64,000 nt of DNA, from the NCBI GenBank assembly GCA_937927975.1, contig CALEZT010000186.1:56421-120420 (forward strand), in the 5' to 3' direction. Source of the stretch: an uncultured Phycisphaerales bacterium (lineage in GTDB: Bacteria; Planctomycetota; Phycisphaerae; Sedimentisphaerales; Anaerobacaceae). The notes under the pieces were generated by a model. The model saw nothing but the letters and a program-made list of their open reading frames with translations. It did no database searches and had not been told where the DNA came from. Positions 34,020 to 46,250 of the stretch are shown here, piece by piece. Position 1 is the stretch's first letter, and each line of letters opens with the position of its first letter. The position numbers and the translations under genes are program-made.

Positions 34020-36032
34020 ATGAAGGTTTCCATCAACTGGCTTCGTGACTACGTGGATATCGACCTCTCGGCCGAGAAGGTGGCCGAGATCCTGATGAAC
34101 CTGGGATTGCCCTGCGAGGGTATCGAGCATCTGGCGGACGACGCGGTGATCGACGTGGAAGTGACGAGCAACCGCGGCGACTGTCTGAGCCACATCGGGA
34201 TCGCAAGAGAGCTGGCCGCCGCGACGGGCAAGGAACTCCGTCTTCCGGCGGTTCGCCTGGAGGAGGCGGACCGCCCTGTGTCCGACTTCGTCCAGGTGGA
34301 GATCCGCGAACCCCAGGCCTGCGGTCGATACACCGCCAGAATTATCGAAGGCGTCAAGATCGGCCCGTCGCTCGAGTGGGTGCGAAAGCGGCTCGAAGCC
34401 GTAGGCCTGCGGAGCGTCAACAACGTCGTGGACGCGACCAACTATGCGATGATGGAGACCGGCCAGCCGCCGCACGCGTTCGACTACGCGACTCTCGAAG
34501 GCGCCAAGATCATCGTGAGAAAAGCACAGCCGGGCGAGCAGATCGTCAGCATCGACGGGACCCAGTGCGCTCTGGCCCCGGAGATGCTCGTGATTGCCGA
34601 CGCAGAGAGGCCGGTGGCTCTGGCCGGCGTCATGGGCGGACTGAAAACCGAGGTGACCGACGCGACGATCACGATCCTTCTGGAGGACGCGCATTTCGCC
34701 CCGGTCAGCATTCGCACGACCTCCCGGCGGCTCTCGCTGCCCTCGGAGGCTTCCTACCGGTTCGAGCGGATCGTCGATATCGAGCGGATCGACTGGGCCT
34801 CGCAGAGGACAGCCCAGCTCATCGTCCAGCTTGCCGGCGGCCGCGTGGCCAAGGGCGTGGTGGACGCCTATCCGGCCAGGCCCCAGCCCCGGCAGGTTTC
34901 CATGCGGCTGGCCCGACTGAACAAGCTTCTGGGAATTGAGGTGTCTCAGGACGACGCGATGAAGATCCTGGGGGCGCTGAAGTTCGAGCCTCGCTTGCAG
35001 GACGGCTCCATCGTTTGCGTCTCGCCCACGTGGCGAAGCGATATCCAGCGGGAAGTGGACCTGATCGAGGAAGTCGCCCGTGTTTATGGCTACGACAAGG
35101 TTTCGACTCGCCGAAGAATTCAGATCGAGGCCAAGCCCGCGGACGCCCGACAGAAGTTCTCCCAAACCGTCGGCTCTTTCCTCAACGGCTGCGGGTATTA
35201 CGAGACGGTGAACGTGACCTTCGTGGATCGGGCGGTGGCGGATTTGTTCGCGCCCGAAGGGGCGGCGCACCTGGGAGTCCGCGACGTGACCCGCAAGACC
35301 GGCAACCTCCTGCGGCAAACCCTGCTCGGCTCGCTGCTGGGGGTGCTCAAGACGAATGTGAACGCGAGGAATCTGCCGTGCAGGATCTATGAGATGGCCG
35401 ACACGTTCGTGCCCTCCGGCGAGAAGGACTCGCTGCCCAAGGAGCGGATGAAGATCTCGCTCGTAACCGACGGCGAATTGCGGCAGCTTCGCGGAGTGGT
35501 GGAAGGGGTGATTCGGAACGTCAACCGCACGGCCGACGTGCGATTCGAGCCCGCGGATCACCTTTGGGCGCAGGTGGGCGCCCGCATCCTGGTCAACGGC
35601 AAGGAGATCGGCCAGGCCGGCGTGTTTTCGGACGCGATCCGCGAGGGGTTCGACTTCAAGGAACTGGCTCCCTGCGGCGCCGAATTGGATTTTGCAGAGT
35701 TGATGTCTCTCAAGGGCGGACCCATCAAGATCCGTCCGATCCCCCGGTTCCCGGCCATCGACCGCGACCTGTCCATTCTCGTGCCCGAGCAGACGACGTG
35801 GGCTCAGATCGCCCAGGCCGTCGAGGGGGGAGCGCCCGACGAACTGGAGGAGGTCCGGTTCGTGGACATCTATCGGGGCAAGGGGATCGCGTCCGGCAAG
35901 AAAAGCGTTACGCTCTCGCTTCGCTTCCGCGACGATTTCGGCACGCTCACGCACGAGACGGTCGACGGATACCAGAAGGCCATTCTCGAAAGCCTCGCCA
36001 AGACGGTGAACGCCGAGCTGCGAACGCTGTAG
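34020..36032 (+). CDS. pheT: Phenylalanyl-tRNA synthetase beta subunit, short form without the tRNA-binding insert
   Basis: The protein has 670 residues against about 790-800 in most bacteria. It pairs with PheS to charge tRNA-Phe. Residues 1-40 (MKVSINWLRDYVDIDLSAEK begins the B1 domain) run directly into DVEVTSNRGDCLSHIGIARELAA, which is the second half of B1. The roughly 110-residue EMAPII/OB-fold tRNA-binding domain normally inserted between them is missing. The B3/B4 editing region (residues about 130-290), the B5 and pseudo-catalytic domains (SPTWRSDIQREVDLIEEVAR) and the C-terminal FDX-ACB anticodon-binding domain (FPAIDRDLSILVPE onward) are present. There is no sign of a frameshift. 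pheS is not in the window. Confidence 0.92.
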   Translation: MKVSINWLRDYVDIDLSAEKVAEILMNLGLPCEGIEHLADDAVIDVEVTSNRGDCLSHIGIARELAAATGKELRLPAVRLEEADRPVSDFVQVEIREPQACGRYTARIIEGVKIGPSLEWVRKRLEAVGLRSVNNVVDATNYAMMETGQPPHAFDYATLEGAKIIVRKAQPGEQIVSIDGTQCALAPEMLVIADAERPVALAGVMGGLKTEVTDATITILLEDAHFAPVSIRTTSRRLSLPSEASYRFERIVDIERIDWASQRTAQLIVQLAGGRVAKGVVDAYPARPQPRQVSMRLARLNKLLGIEVSQDDAMKILGALKFEPRLQDGSIVCVSPTWRSDIQREVDLIEEVARVYGYDKVSTRRRIQIEAKPADARQKFSQTVGSFLNGCGYYETVNVTFVDRAVADLFAPEGAAHLGVRDVTRKTGNLLRQTLLGSLLGVLKTNVNARNLPCRIYEMADTFVPSGEKDSLPKERMKISLVTDGELRQLRGVVEGVIRNVNRTADVRFEPADHLWAQVGARILVNGKEIGQAGVFSDAIREGFDFKELAPCGAELDFAELMSLKGGPIKIRPIPRFPAIDRDLSILVPEQTTWAQIAQAVEGGAPDELEEVRFVDIYRGKGIASGKKSVTLSLRFRDDFGTLTHETVDGYQKAILESLAKTVNAELRTL

Positions 36033-36226
36033 GAGTCGTGCTCGCAGCGACCGGGGCGCGGCCGAAGAGTGGTTTTCAAGAACTGCGTTCGCCGAATAGA
36101 TCCTGCGCATCGGAACCAGGATGTTGTCGCATTTTCTACAGATGAAGCGTCTGACACGCCGATAAGAAGAGGGATGGAATGCCGTTCTTCCGCGTTCCTC
36201 TGCGTCGTGAGTTGATCCGTATTTCC

Positions 36227-36255
36227 TTGACCCACGGCTGCAAATCTGGTATATA
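36227..36255 (+). promoter_or_regulatory. Promoter of the 6S RNA candidate
   Basis: TTGACC (36227-36232) and TATATA (36250-36255) are separated by exactly 17 bases, giving a start near 36262, just before the first arm of the predicted RNA closing stem. Confidence 0.65.
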
Positions 36256-36261
36256 CAATTT

Positions 36262-36460
36262 GCAGGCTGACCCCTGCAGTGTTCGTGTCTTAGGCGTGTA
36301 TTTGAAGGAACCTATACCCGTACTAAGGGAGATCAGGTCTTGTCGGATCGGAAACGCCTGCTTGCCAGGACTTCCGGACGCACGCAACGATCACCCACTT
36401 GATAGTAAGGGTTCCCTTCAATCGCCTTTGTCACGGCACAGGTGGAGGTGAGCTGGCACC
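36262..36460 (+). ncRNA. ssrS: Probable 6S RNA
   Basis: 6S RNA mimics an open promoter and binds sigma-70 RNA polymerase in stationary phase. The 5' segment CCTGCAGTGTTCGTG (36273-36287) can pair with CACGGCACAGGTGGAGG (36432-36448), forming the closing stem. The phrase GTGTTCG near the 5' end, ACCCACTTGATAGTAAGGG then TTCCC near 36389-36417 and ACGGCA before the 3' stem recall conserved blocks of 6S RNA (for example the TTGAACCAAGGGTTC and GCGGCA blocks of E. coli). Length about 200 bases, an intergenic place, a clean promoter and an intrinsic terminator all fit. No covariance search was possible. Confidence 0.7.
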
Positions 36461-36464
36461 TAAG

Positions 36465-36502
36465 AAAAGGGCCTGCGCATTGAGTTGCACAGGCCTTTTT
36501 TC
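36465..36502 (+). terminator. Intrinsic terminator of the 6S RNA candidate
   Basis: AAAAGGGCCTGCGCA (from 36465) pairs with TGCACAGGCCTTTTTT (36485-36501) around a short loop, with only G-U exceptions, and ends in six T. It is a textbook bacterial terminator. Confidence 0.85.
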
Positions 36503-36510
36503 CTTTGTCC

Positions 36511-36535
36511 GTCGGGCCGGGATTATCGGTCCGAC
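36511..36535 (+). other. Hairpin in the leader before the glucan phosphorylase gene
   Basis: GTCGGGCCG (36511-36519) pairs with CGGTCCGAC (36527-36535) with one G-U pair. It lies just after the 6S terminator and 134 bases before the glgP start. It could be a second terminator stem or part of the glgP leader. Confidence 0.35.
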
Positions 36536-36668
36536 GAACCCCTCTCGATCTGCAACTCCCTTTTCCTTTTACGGTTAAGCGCACGCGGCGAATTGCCGAT
36601 GACAGCATGGGTTTGCCGTGTCATGAGCGGCGCCTTTTGCAGATGGATGCAGTTTGTGAGGAGATGAA

Positions 36669-39269
36669 ATGCCGAGTGTGCGAAGTTTCACCGTTTTGCC
36701 GGCCCTGCCTGAATCGCTGATGGAGTTGGATGTCCTGGCTCGGAACCTGTTCTGGTCCTGGAGTCCGCAGGTGATCGATCTGTTCAGGAGGATCGATCCG
36801 GCCCTGTGGGCGGCGTCCGGCCACAATCCGGTGAAACTGCTTGGCGCGGTTTCGCAATCGAGGCTCGAAGCCCTTTCGCAGAATGAGAGTTTTCTCCACG
36901 AGTTGCGCCGGGCCTCGCAGGTCCTCGACGAGTATCTTCGGGCTCCGACCTGGTATCAGAAATCCTGCGGCGAGAACCCCGAGACGACCATCGCCTATTT
37001 CAGCGCCGAGTTCGGCCTGCACGAATGTCTGCCGATCTACGCCGGCGGCCTGGGCATCCTCGCAGGCGACCATCTCAAGAGCGCCTCGGATCTGGGCATC
37101 CCGCTGGTCGGCGTCGGCCTGATGTATCAGAAGGGCTATTTCCGCCAGTATCTGAACCTCGACGGCTGGCAGCAGGAAGCCTATGGGGAAAACGATCCGT
37201 TCAACATGCCGATCGAACTGATGCGAAAGCCCAGCGGCCGCCCGCTGACGATCAGCGTCGAGTATCCCGGCCGTTCGGTCCACGCGCAGATCTGGTGCAT
37301 TCACGTTGGCCGGCTCAACCTGTACCTGTTGGACACCAACATCCCCGCCAACTCCGGCGGCGACCGCATGATCACCAGCAGCCTCTATGGCGGCGACCGC
37401 GAGCTGCGGATCCGCCAGGAAATTCTGTTGGGCATCGGCGGCCTGAAGGCGCTGGCCGCGATGAACATCGCGCCCTCGGTTTGCCATATGAACGAAGGGC
37501 ACGCCGCGTTCATGGCCCTCGAACGGATCCGCCAGATCCGCAGCACGACGAACATGAGCTTCGAGGAGGCTGTCGAGGTCACCCGCTCGGGCAACGTCTT
37601 CACCACGCACACGATCGTCAAGGCCGGTCTCGACGAGTTCGAGGTCGATCTCATGGATAAATACTTCGGCGCCTACTTCCCGCACCTGGGCGTCAACCGC
37701 AAGCAGTTCCTCGCGTTGGGCAGGATCCTGGCCGACGATGAGAACGAGCCGTTCAAGATGCCGGTGCTGGCGATCAAGCTCAGCAGCTATCTCAACGGCG
37801 TCAGCAAGCTGCATGCCCAGATTTCCCGCGAGGTCTGGGGTTCGCTGTGGCCCGGGCTCCCTTCTCGCGAGGTCCCGATCACCGCGATCACCAACGGCAT
37901 CCACCTGAAGACCTGGCTGGCGGATGAGATCTCCGCCCTGTATGAACGGTATCTCGGTCCCACATGGTCGTCCACGGTGTTCGACAAATCCGCCTGGGAC
38001 CAGGTGGATCACATTCCCGACGAGGAGCTCTGGAGCGCGCACCAGCGATGCAAGGATCAGTTGATCGTCTTCGCCCGCAAGAGACTCATGGCCCAGATGC
38101 AGCGACGCGGCACGTGCCAGGGCGAACTGCGGCAGGCCGAGGGGATCCTCGACCCGGAGGTTCTGACGATCGGTTTCGCCCGTCGGTTCGTCGCCTACAA
38201 ACGCGGCGACCTGCTCCTGCGGGACGTGGAACGTCTCACCCGGCTGCTCAACGACGCCGATCGGCCCGTGCAGTTCATCTTTGCCGGCAAGGCGCACCCC
38301 AAGGACAACGCAGGCAAGGAGATCATCCGCAACATCGTCCACTTCGCCTCGCAGGATTCGGTCCGGCGGCGGATCGTCTTCCTGGAGGATTACGACATCG
38401 ACGTCGCTCGGTTCCTCGTCCGCGGCGTGGACATCTGGCTGAACAATCCGCGAAGACCCATGGAAGCCAGCGGCACCAGCGGCATGAAGGCCGCGGCCAA
38501 CGGCGTTTTGAATCTCAGCACGCTCGACGGCTGGTGGTGCGAGGGGTATATCCCCGACGGCGGCTGGGTCATCGGCGCCGGTGAGAACTATGAGAACCTC
38601 GACTACCAGGATACCGTTGAGTCCCAGGCCCTGTACAACGTGCTGGAGAACGAGATCGTGCCGCTGTTTTATGCCCGGTCGGCCGACAATCTGCCGAGGG
38701 CCTGGATACAGAGAATGAAGGCCTGCGTCAAGCACGTCGCGCCCCGGTTCAATACGCATCGGATGCTGGCGGAGTACGCCCGTCGGTTCTACTGCCCGGC
38801 GGCCACGCGATACCAGCACTTTACGAGCGATTCGATGGATCGGGTCAAGGCCCTCGCCCAGTGGAAGTCGGAGATCCGCCAGGCGTGGCAGGAGTTCGCG
38901 GTACGCGAAGTGACGCTGAACTCCGGCAACAGCGACGGCGGCGAGGAACTCAATCCGCGTCAGCCGCAGATGAAGGTGGGCGCGGAGTTGACGGTGCGAG
39001 CATTGATCAAGCTCGGGCGAGTCCGACCTCAGGACGTCAACGTCGAGCTCTACCACGGTCCGACGGATTCCTGGGGCAACATCCGCGAGGGCATGGCGCT
39101 GCCGATGTCCTACGAACAAAAGGCCGGCGACGGCGGCGAGCACTGGTTCACAGGCCGGATGGAGTGCCGGGCGGCCGGTCAGCACGGCGTGGCGGTTCGG
39201 GTCCTGCCCAACCATCCCGACCAGAGCAACCCGTTTGAGCTGGGCCTGGTCCTGTGGGAAAAGAACTGA
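36669..39269 (+). CDS. glgP: Alpha-glucan phosphorylase
   Basis: The protein has 866 residues, with GAGGAG before the ATG. It releases glucose-1-phosphate from glycogen, starch or maltodextrin using pyridoxal phosphate. The N-terminal 110 residues are the DUF3417-type leader found in the shorter, Thermotoga/archaeal type of the family (ARNLFWSWSPQVIDLFRRID). AYFSAEFGLHECLPIYAGGLG, CHMNEGHAA, and FARRFVAYKRGDLL are conserved, and the PLP-binding lysine is K607 in EASGTSGMKAAANG. The C-terminal 100 residues extend past the catalytic core. It stands alone downstream of the 6S RNA and converges on the PTS gene. It supports storage-glucan use. Confidence 0.92.
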   Translation: MPSVRSFTVLPALPESLMELDVLARNLFWSWSPQVIDLFRRIDPALWAASGHNPVKLLGAVSQSRLEALSQNESFLHELRRASQVLDEYLRAPTWYQKSCGENPETTIAYFSAEFGLHECLPIYAGGLGILAGDHLKSASDLGIPLVGVGLMYQKGYFRQYLNLDGWQQEAYGENDPFNMPIELMRKPSGRPLTISVEYPGRSVHAQIWCIHVGRLNLYLLDTNIPANSGGDRMITSSLYGGDRELRIRQEILLGIGGLKALAAMNIAPSVCHMNEGHAAFMALERIRQIRSTTNMSFEEAVEVTRSGNVFTTHTIVKAGLDEFEVDLMDKYFGAYFPHLGVNRKQFLALGRILADDENEPFKMPVLAIKLSSYLNGVSKLHAQISREVWGSLWPGLPSREVPITAITNGIHLKTWLADEISALYERYLGPTWSSTVFDKSAWDQVDHIPDEELWSAHQRCKDQLIVFARKRLMAQMQRRGTCQGELRQAEGILDPEVLTIGFARRFVAYKRGDLLLRDVERLTRLLNDADRPVQFIFAGKAHPKDNAGKEIIRNIVHFASQDSVRRRIVFLEDYDIDVARFLVRGVDIWLNNPRRPMEASGTSGMKAAANGVLNLSTLDGWWCEGYIPDGGWVIGAGENYENLDYQDTVESQALYNVLENEIVPLFYARSADNLPRAWIQRMKACVKHVAPRFNTHRMLAEYARRFYCPAATRYQHFTSDSMDRVKALAQWKSEIRQAWQEFAVREVTLNSGNSDGGEELNPRQPQMKVGAELTVRALIKLGRVRPQDVNVELYHGPTDSWGNIREGMALPMSYEQKAGDGGEHWFTGRMECRAAGQHGVAVRVLPNHPDQSNPFELGLVLWEKN

Positions 39270-39387
39270 CAGATCGACGATCTGCTACTTACATTCTATC
39301 GTCCGGCCAGAGCCGTTCCGCGGAATGGAGCACATGCGAGGGCGCGGCGAAGCCAGATCGTCGGTAGTCAATAGTAGATAGTCGATT

Positions 39388-39846
39388 CTAACGCGTCTCT
39401 CGTTCGCTCATGAGCTTATAGGCGGCTTCGGAGGAGGACGCCTTTTCGAGAGCGGCCTTGAAGTCCTCGTCGAGCATCAGCCGGCTGATCCGGGCCAGGG
39501 CCTGGATGTGCGGACCGGTCTGGTCCTGCGGCGAGACCAGCAGGATCACGATCGACACCGGTTTGCCGTCGACGCTGTCGAAATCGATCGAGTTCTGGGC
39601 CACCCCCAGGGCCATGACCAATTCCTTGACGGCGCCGCACTTGCCGTGCGGGATGGCGATCCCCGAGCCGATGCCGGTGCTGCGCGTCTGCTCCCGGGTG
39701 AACACCGCGTCCAGAACCATCTGGCGATTCTGGATGAGCTTGTTCTCGTCGAGAAGGGTCACCAACTCCGTAATGACCGCATATTTGTCCTTGCCGTCCA
39801 GCGGAACCTTCACACATGTTGGCTGCAATATCTGCGTCAGAATCAT
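39388..39846 (-). CDS. PTS IIA domain protein, PtsN/fructose type
   Basis: The protein has 152 residues from the ATG at 39846, where the family normally begins (MILTQILQPTCVKVPLDG); a longer frame upstream has no homologous content. The phosphorylation-site histidine lies in GIGSGIAIPHGKC. VSIVILLVSPQDQTGPHIQALARISRLM is typical of EIIA-Fru/EIINtr (two blocks of the fold). Without sugar-transport domains nearby it is most likely a regulatory nitrogen-PTS-type IIA that takes phosphate from an HPr-like protein and controls metabolism or potassium and nitrogen responses. Confidence 0.85.
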   Translation of the reverse strand: MILTQILQPTCVKVPLDGKDKYAVITELVTLLDENKLIQNRQMVLDAVFTREQTRSTGIGSGIAIPHGKCGAVKELVMALGVAQNSIDFDSVDGKPVSIVILLVSPQDQTGPHIQALARISRLMLDEDFKAALEKASSSEAAYKLMSERETR

Positions 39847-40052
39847 CTCAAGAGCGACCAAAGAGAAAATAGCACTGACTGTTTCGGAACAAGAGAGAAA
39901 GTATACCCATCGTCGTCGGCCCTTGCCAAGCATTTTTCTGGTTCATCCGGTTCTTGCGTATTTTCGTGGTCATGGCGCGTCCACGGCCGGCGTTCGGAGG
40001 AGGTTTTCCGCTTCACGTCGGCAGCAAGGTATGCAAGCGTCTGTGAAAGGAC

Positions 40053-40081
40053 TTGTCAGCGGCGGGCGGGACTGGTATCCT
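40053..40081 (+). promoter_or_regulatory. Promoter for the transketolase gene
   Basis: TTGTCA (40053-40058) and TATCCT (40076-40081) are separated by exactly 17 bases, giving a start near 40088 and a 49-base leader. Confidence 0.5.
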
Positions 40082-40136
40082 CAAGCATTCGTTTTTTTTC
40101 GCGGAATGTCAACATCTGTGCCTTTTGTGATGGGAA

Positions 40137-42176
40137 ATGACGATGGCCAATCCGGGTTTGAACAAACTTGATCAATTGTGCGTCGATACGATTCGTTTTC
40201 TGGCGGTGGATGGGGTCGAGAAGGCCAAGAGCGGCCACCCCGGGATGCCGATGGGCATGGCCCCGGCTGCCTATGTGGTCTGGGACCGGCATCTGCGTCA
40301 CAACCCTGCCAATCCACAGTGGCATGGCCGCGACCGGTTCGTCCTCTCGGGCGGGCACGGCAGCATGCTCCTGTACTCGCTGCTGCACCTGACCGGCTAC
40401 GGCATCAGTCTCGACGATCTCAGGCAGTTTCGCCAGTGGAACAGCAAGACGCCGGGACATCCCGAGTACCATCCCGAACTCGGCATCGAAGCGACCACCG
40501 GTCCCCTGGGCCAGGGCGTTTCCAACGCGGTCGGCATGGCCATCGCCCAGAAGTACCTCGCCAACTATTTCAATCGGGAAGGATTCCCGGTCATCGATTA
40601 CAAGATCTACGTCTTCTGCGGCGACGGCGACCTCCAGGAGGGCATCGCCTCCGAGGCCTGTTCGCTGGCCGGGCATCTGGGCCTGGACAACCTCGTGGTC
40701 GTGTACGACGACAACCACATCAGCATCGACGGCGCGACCGACCTGTCGTTCACCGAGGACCGGGCCAAGCGGTTCCAGGCCTACAACTGGCACGTGCAGA
40801 AGGTCGACGGCGACGGCAACAACATGAAAAAATTCGAGCGGGCCTTGATCAACGCCAAGAGCGAGGTGGGGCGGCCCTCGATGATCCAGCTTCGCACGCA
40901 CATCGCCTATGGCGCCCCAACCCTGCAGGATACCGCCAAGGCCCACGGCTCTCCTTTGGGCGAAGCCGAGATCCGCGCGATGAAAGAGAAGTTCGGTTGG
41001 GACCCGAACGTGCAGTTCCACGTGCCGGAGAAGGTCGCCGCGCACATGCGACAAGCGGTCGAGCGAGGAGCGGAAGCCGAGAGCCAGTGGAATGCCCTGT
41101 TCGAACAGTACAGCGAGAAACACCCGGATCTGGCGAGGGAGTTCCGCGACGCCGCGGAAGGCCGTCTGCCGGTCAAGCTGGATACGATCCTGCCCAAGTT
41201 CGAGCCGGGCAAGCCGATCGCCACTCGCGAGGCCTCCGGCAAGGTGCTTGACGCGATCATGCCCAAGATGCCGATGATTCTCGGCGGTTCAGCGGACCTG
41301 ACCCCGTCGAACAACACGCGGTTCGCAGGCGCGGTGGACTTCCAGAAAGACGCCCGCCAAGGTCGCTATATCCGCTACGGCGTCCGCGAGCACGCCATGG
41401 GCGCGATCATGAACGGCATCAGCGTCTCCCGCCTGCTGCGGGCCTACGGCGGGACCTTCCTGGTCTTCTCCGACTACATGCGCGGCGCGGTCCGCGTCGC
41501 GGCCCTCTCGCACTATCCGTCGATCTTCGTCTGGACGCACGACAGCATCGGATTGGGCGAAGACGGCCCGACCCATCAGCCTGTCGAGCACTTCGCGGCT
41601 TTGCGGGCGATCCCGGATCTGCTGGTGATCCGTCCGGCCGACGCCAATGAGACGGCGCAGGCCTGGAAGTACATCCTGGAGCATCCCGACAAGCCCATCG
41701 GACTGCTGCTCAGCCGCCAGGGGATGCCGGTGATCGATCAGAGCCGCTATGCCTCCGCGTCGAATCTCAGCCGCGGCGCGTACGTCCTGACCAGCCGGGG
41801 CGATCCGCAGGTGATCCTCATGGCCAGCGGTTCCGAGGTGCAGATCGCCATGGAGGCCGCGGCCAAGCTCGACGCCGAGGGCATCGCCTCCCAGGTCGTG
41901 AGCATGCCCTGCTGGACGCTGTTCGAGAAGCAGGATGAGAAGTACCGCAACTCCGTGCTGCCGCCGCAGGTCAAGGCTCGCGTCGGCATCGAAGCGGCCA
42001 CCGATTTCGGCTGGCATCGTTGGCTGGGCGAGTACGGGGCTTTCGTGGGCCTGACCGGGTTCGGGGCCTCCGCTCCCTACAAGCAGTGCTTCGAGGCCTT
42101 CGGTCTGACGGCCGATAATGTCGTCAAGACCGCCAAGGACGTTCTGGCCAAACTCAAGGAGCAAGGCCTCCTCTAG
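40137..42176 (+). CDS. tkt: Transketolase
   Basis: The protein has 679 residues, full length for the family. It moves two-carbon ketol units between sugar phosphates in the pentose phosphate pathway using thiamine diphosphate. KSGHPGMPMGMAP, the ThDP-binding GDGDLQEG region followed by the AsN stretch near YDDNHISIDG, and the catalytic glutamate region RYGVREHAMGAIMNG are present, as is the C-terminal domain with GSEVQIAMEAAAKL. The start may be either of two ATG codons two codons apart. A hairpin follows the gene. Confidence 0.95.
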   Translation: MTMANPGLNKLDQLCVDTIRFLAVDGVEKAKSGHPGMPMGMAPAAYVVWDRHLRHNPANPQWHGRDRFVLSGGHGSMLLYSLLHLTGYGISLDDLRQFRQWNSKTPGHPEYHPELGIEATTGPLGQGVSNAVGMAIAQKYLANYFNREGFPVIDYKIYVFCGDGDLQEGIASEACSLAGHLGLDNLVVVYDDNHISIDGATDLSFTEDRAKRFQAYNWHVQKVDGDGNNMKKFERALINAKSEVGRPSMIQLRTHIAYGAPTLQDTAKAHGSPLGEAEIRAMKEKFGWDPNVQFHVPEKVAAHMRQAVERGAEAESQWNALFEQYSEKHPDLAREFRDAAEGRLPVKLDTILPKFEPGKPIATREASGKVLDAIMPKMPMILGGSADLTPSNNTRFAGAVDFQKDARQGRYIRYGVREHAMGAIMNGISVSRLLRAYGGTFLVFSDYMRGAVRVAALSHYPSIFVWTHDSIGLGEDGPTHQPVEHFAALRAIPDLLVIRPADANETAQAWKYILEHPDKPIGLLLSRQGMPVIDQSRYASASNLSRGAYVLTSRGDPQVILMASGSEVQIAMEAAAKLDAEGIASQVVSMPCWTLFEKQDEKYRNSVLPPQVKARVGIEAATDFGWHRWLGEYGAFVGLTGFGASAPYKQCFEAFGLTADNVVKTAKDVLAKLKEQGLL

Positions 42177-42199
42177 AAAACCCATTGTGCGGATTCCCG

Positions 42200-42234
42200 A
42201 GGGCCTATACGAGCGACGATGCCGTGTAGGCCCT
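42200..42234 (+). terminator. Terminator hairpin after transketolase
   Basis: AGGGCCTATACG (42200-42211) pairs with CGTGTAGGCCCT (42223-42234) with one G-U pair. It lies 24 bases after the stop, without a T-run. It separates tkt from mfd. Confidence 0.5.
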
Positions 42235-42412
42235 TGGTCTGCGCGGACGATCTATTGTGGTCTCGCGGCGAGTCGTTTCCCCTCATGGCAGCAGGGATAT
42301 TGAGTGTTTTCCCCTCGGTCGAGCACAGCGGGGCCGGATTTCAGCCGACGATATTCCGGAGCTGTCCCCAGGTGGTTCTTGCTCGCCGGGACAGCCTTTC
42401 GCGGGTATAGTG

Positions 42413-45766
<3,354 letters not shown>

Positions 45767-45869
45767 ATCTCGGTGCTCCGTGCTCAGAACCTCTGGTATT
45801 CGCCGTCTGGGCCGGGTAGGATAGCAAGAGAATAGGCTCTTGTTCTGAACGTGACGAGGGAGGTGCGGC

Positions 45870-46010
45870 ATGACCGAGGAATCGAACGGCCAAGCGGACA
45901 AAACCCCTGGAGGGAGAACCTCACAGAGGAGCAGATTCTCACTGGTGCGAGTCCTTGTGACGGCGCTCATCTGCCCGACCGTTCCGTTACGGGTTCGAGG
46001 AATTGAATGA
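45870..46010 (+). CDS. Possible small protein, 46 residues
   Basis: GGGAGG lies 7 bases before the ATG, the best reason to list it. The translation begins MTEESNGQADKTPGGRTSQ, then a basic stretch, a short hydrophobic stretch (LVRVLVTALICP) and ends RVRGIE. It could be a tiny single-pass membrane protein or the remnant of a longer gene. I recognise no family, and it may be chance. Confidence 0.3.
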   Translation: MTEESNGQADKTPGGRTSQRSRFSLVRVLVTALICPTVPLRVRGIE

Positions 46011-46081
46011 ACTTGCCACAGGGGGCTGTGAATTCCATAATGGCTTCCATGCGATGCGCATCACGGTGAATGGCTGTCGCC

Positions 46082-46183
46082 TGTCGTCCTGAACGGAGCG
46101 CAGCGTAGTGAAGGATCTGGCTCTCGAACGAGAGAACCCTCGTGTCCGACGCCCAGATCCTTCGGCTTCGCCTCAGGATGACA
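46082..46183. repeat. Dispersed palindromic repeat, copy A
   Basis: The segment opens with TGTCGTCCTGA and AAGGATCTGG and closes with CCAGATCCTTCGGCTTCGCC and TCAGGATGACA, forming a large imperfect palindrome. A second copy lies at 63573-63698 in similar form. Read on one strand both copies encode the same meaningless peptide pattern (SLVREPDPSLRC), showing they are copies of one element. It sits between mfd and the dipeptide epimerase. Confidence 0.75.
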
Positions 46184-46250
46184 AACGTTGACCCGCGTGT
46201 GGGCCACTCCGGGTCCGTATGAAATGGGAATCCTGTAAGGATGCAGTGGC

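Noticed and set aside
33903..36110. Minus-strand open frame of 735 codons over pheT
   Set aside because: Shadow of pheT; no domain.
39270..39284. Palindrome CAGATCGACGATCTG after the phosphorylase gene
   Set aside because: Too small and without a T-run to be called a terminator with confidence.
45985..46010. tRNA-like T-arm GGGTTCGAG near 45991
   Set aside because: No acceptor or anticodon stem can be built around it and it lies in a small open frame.
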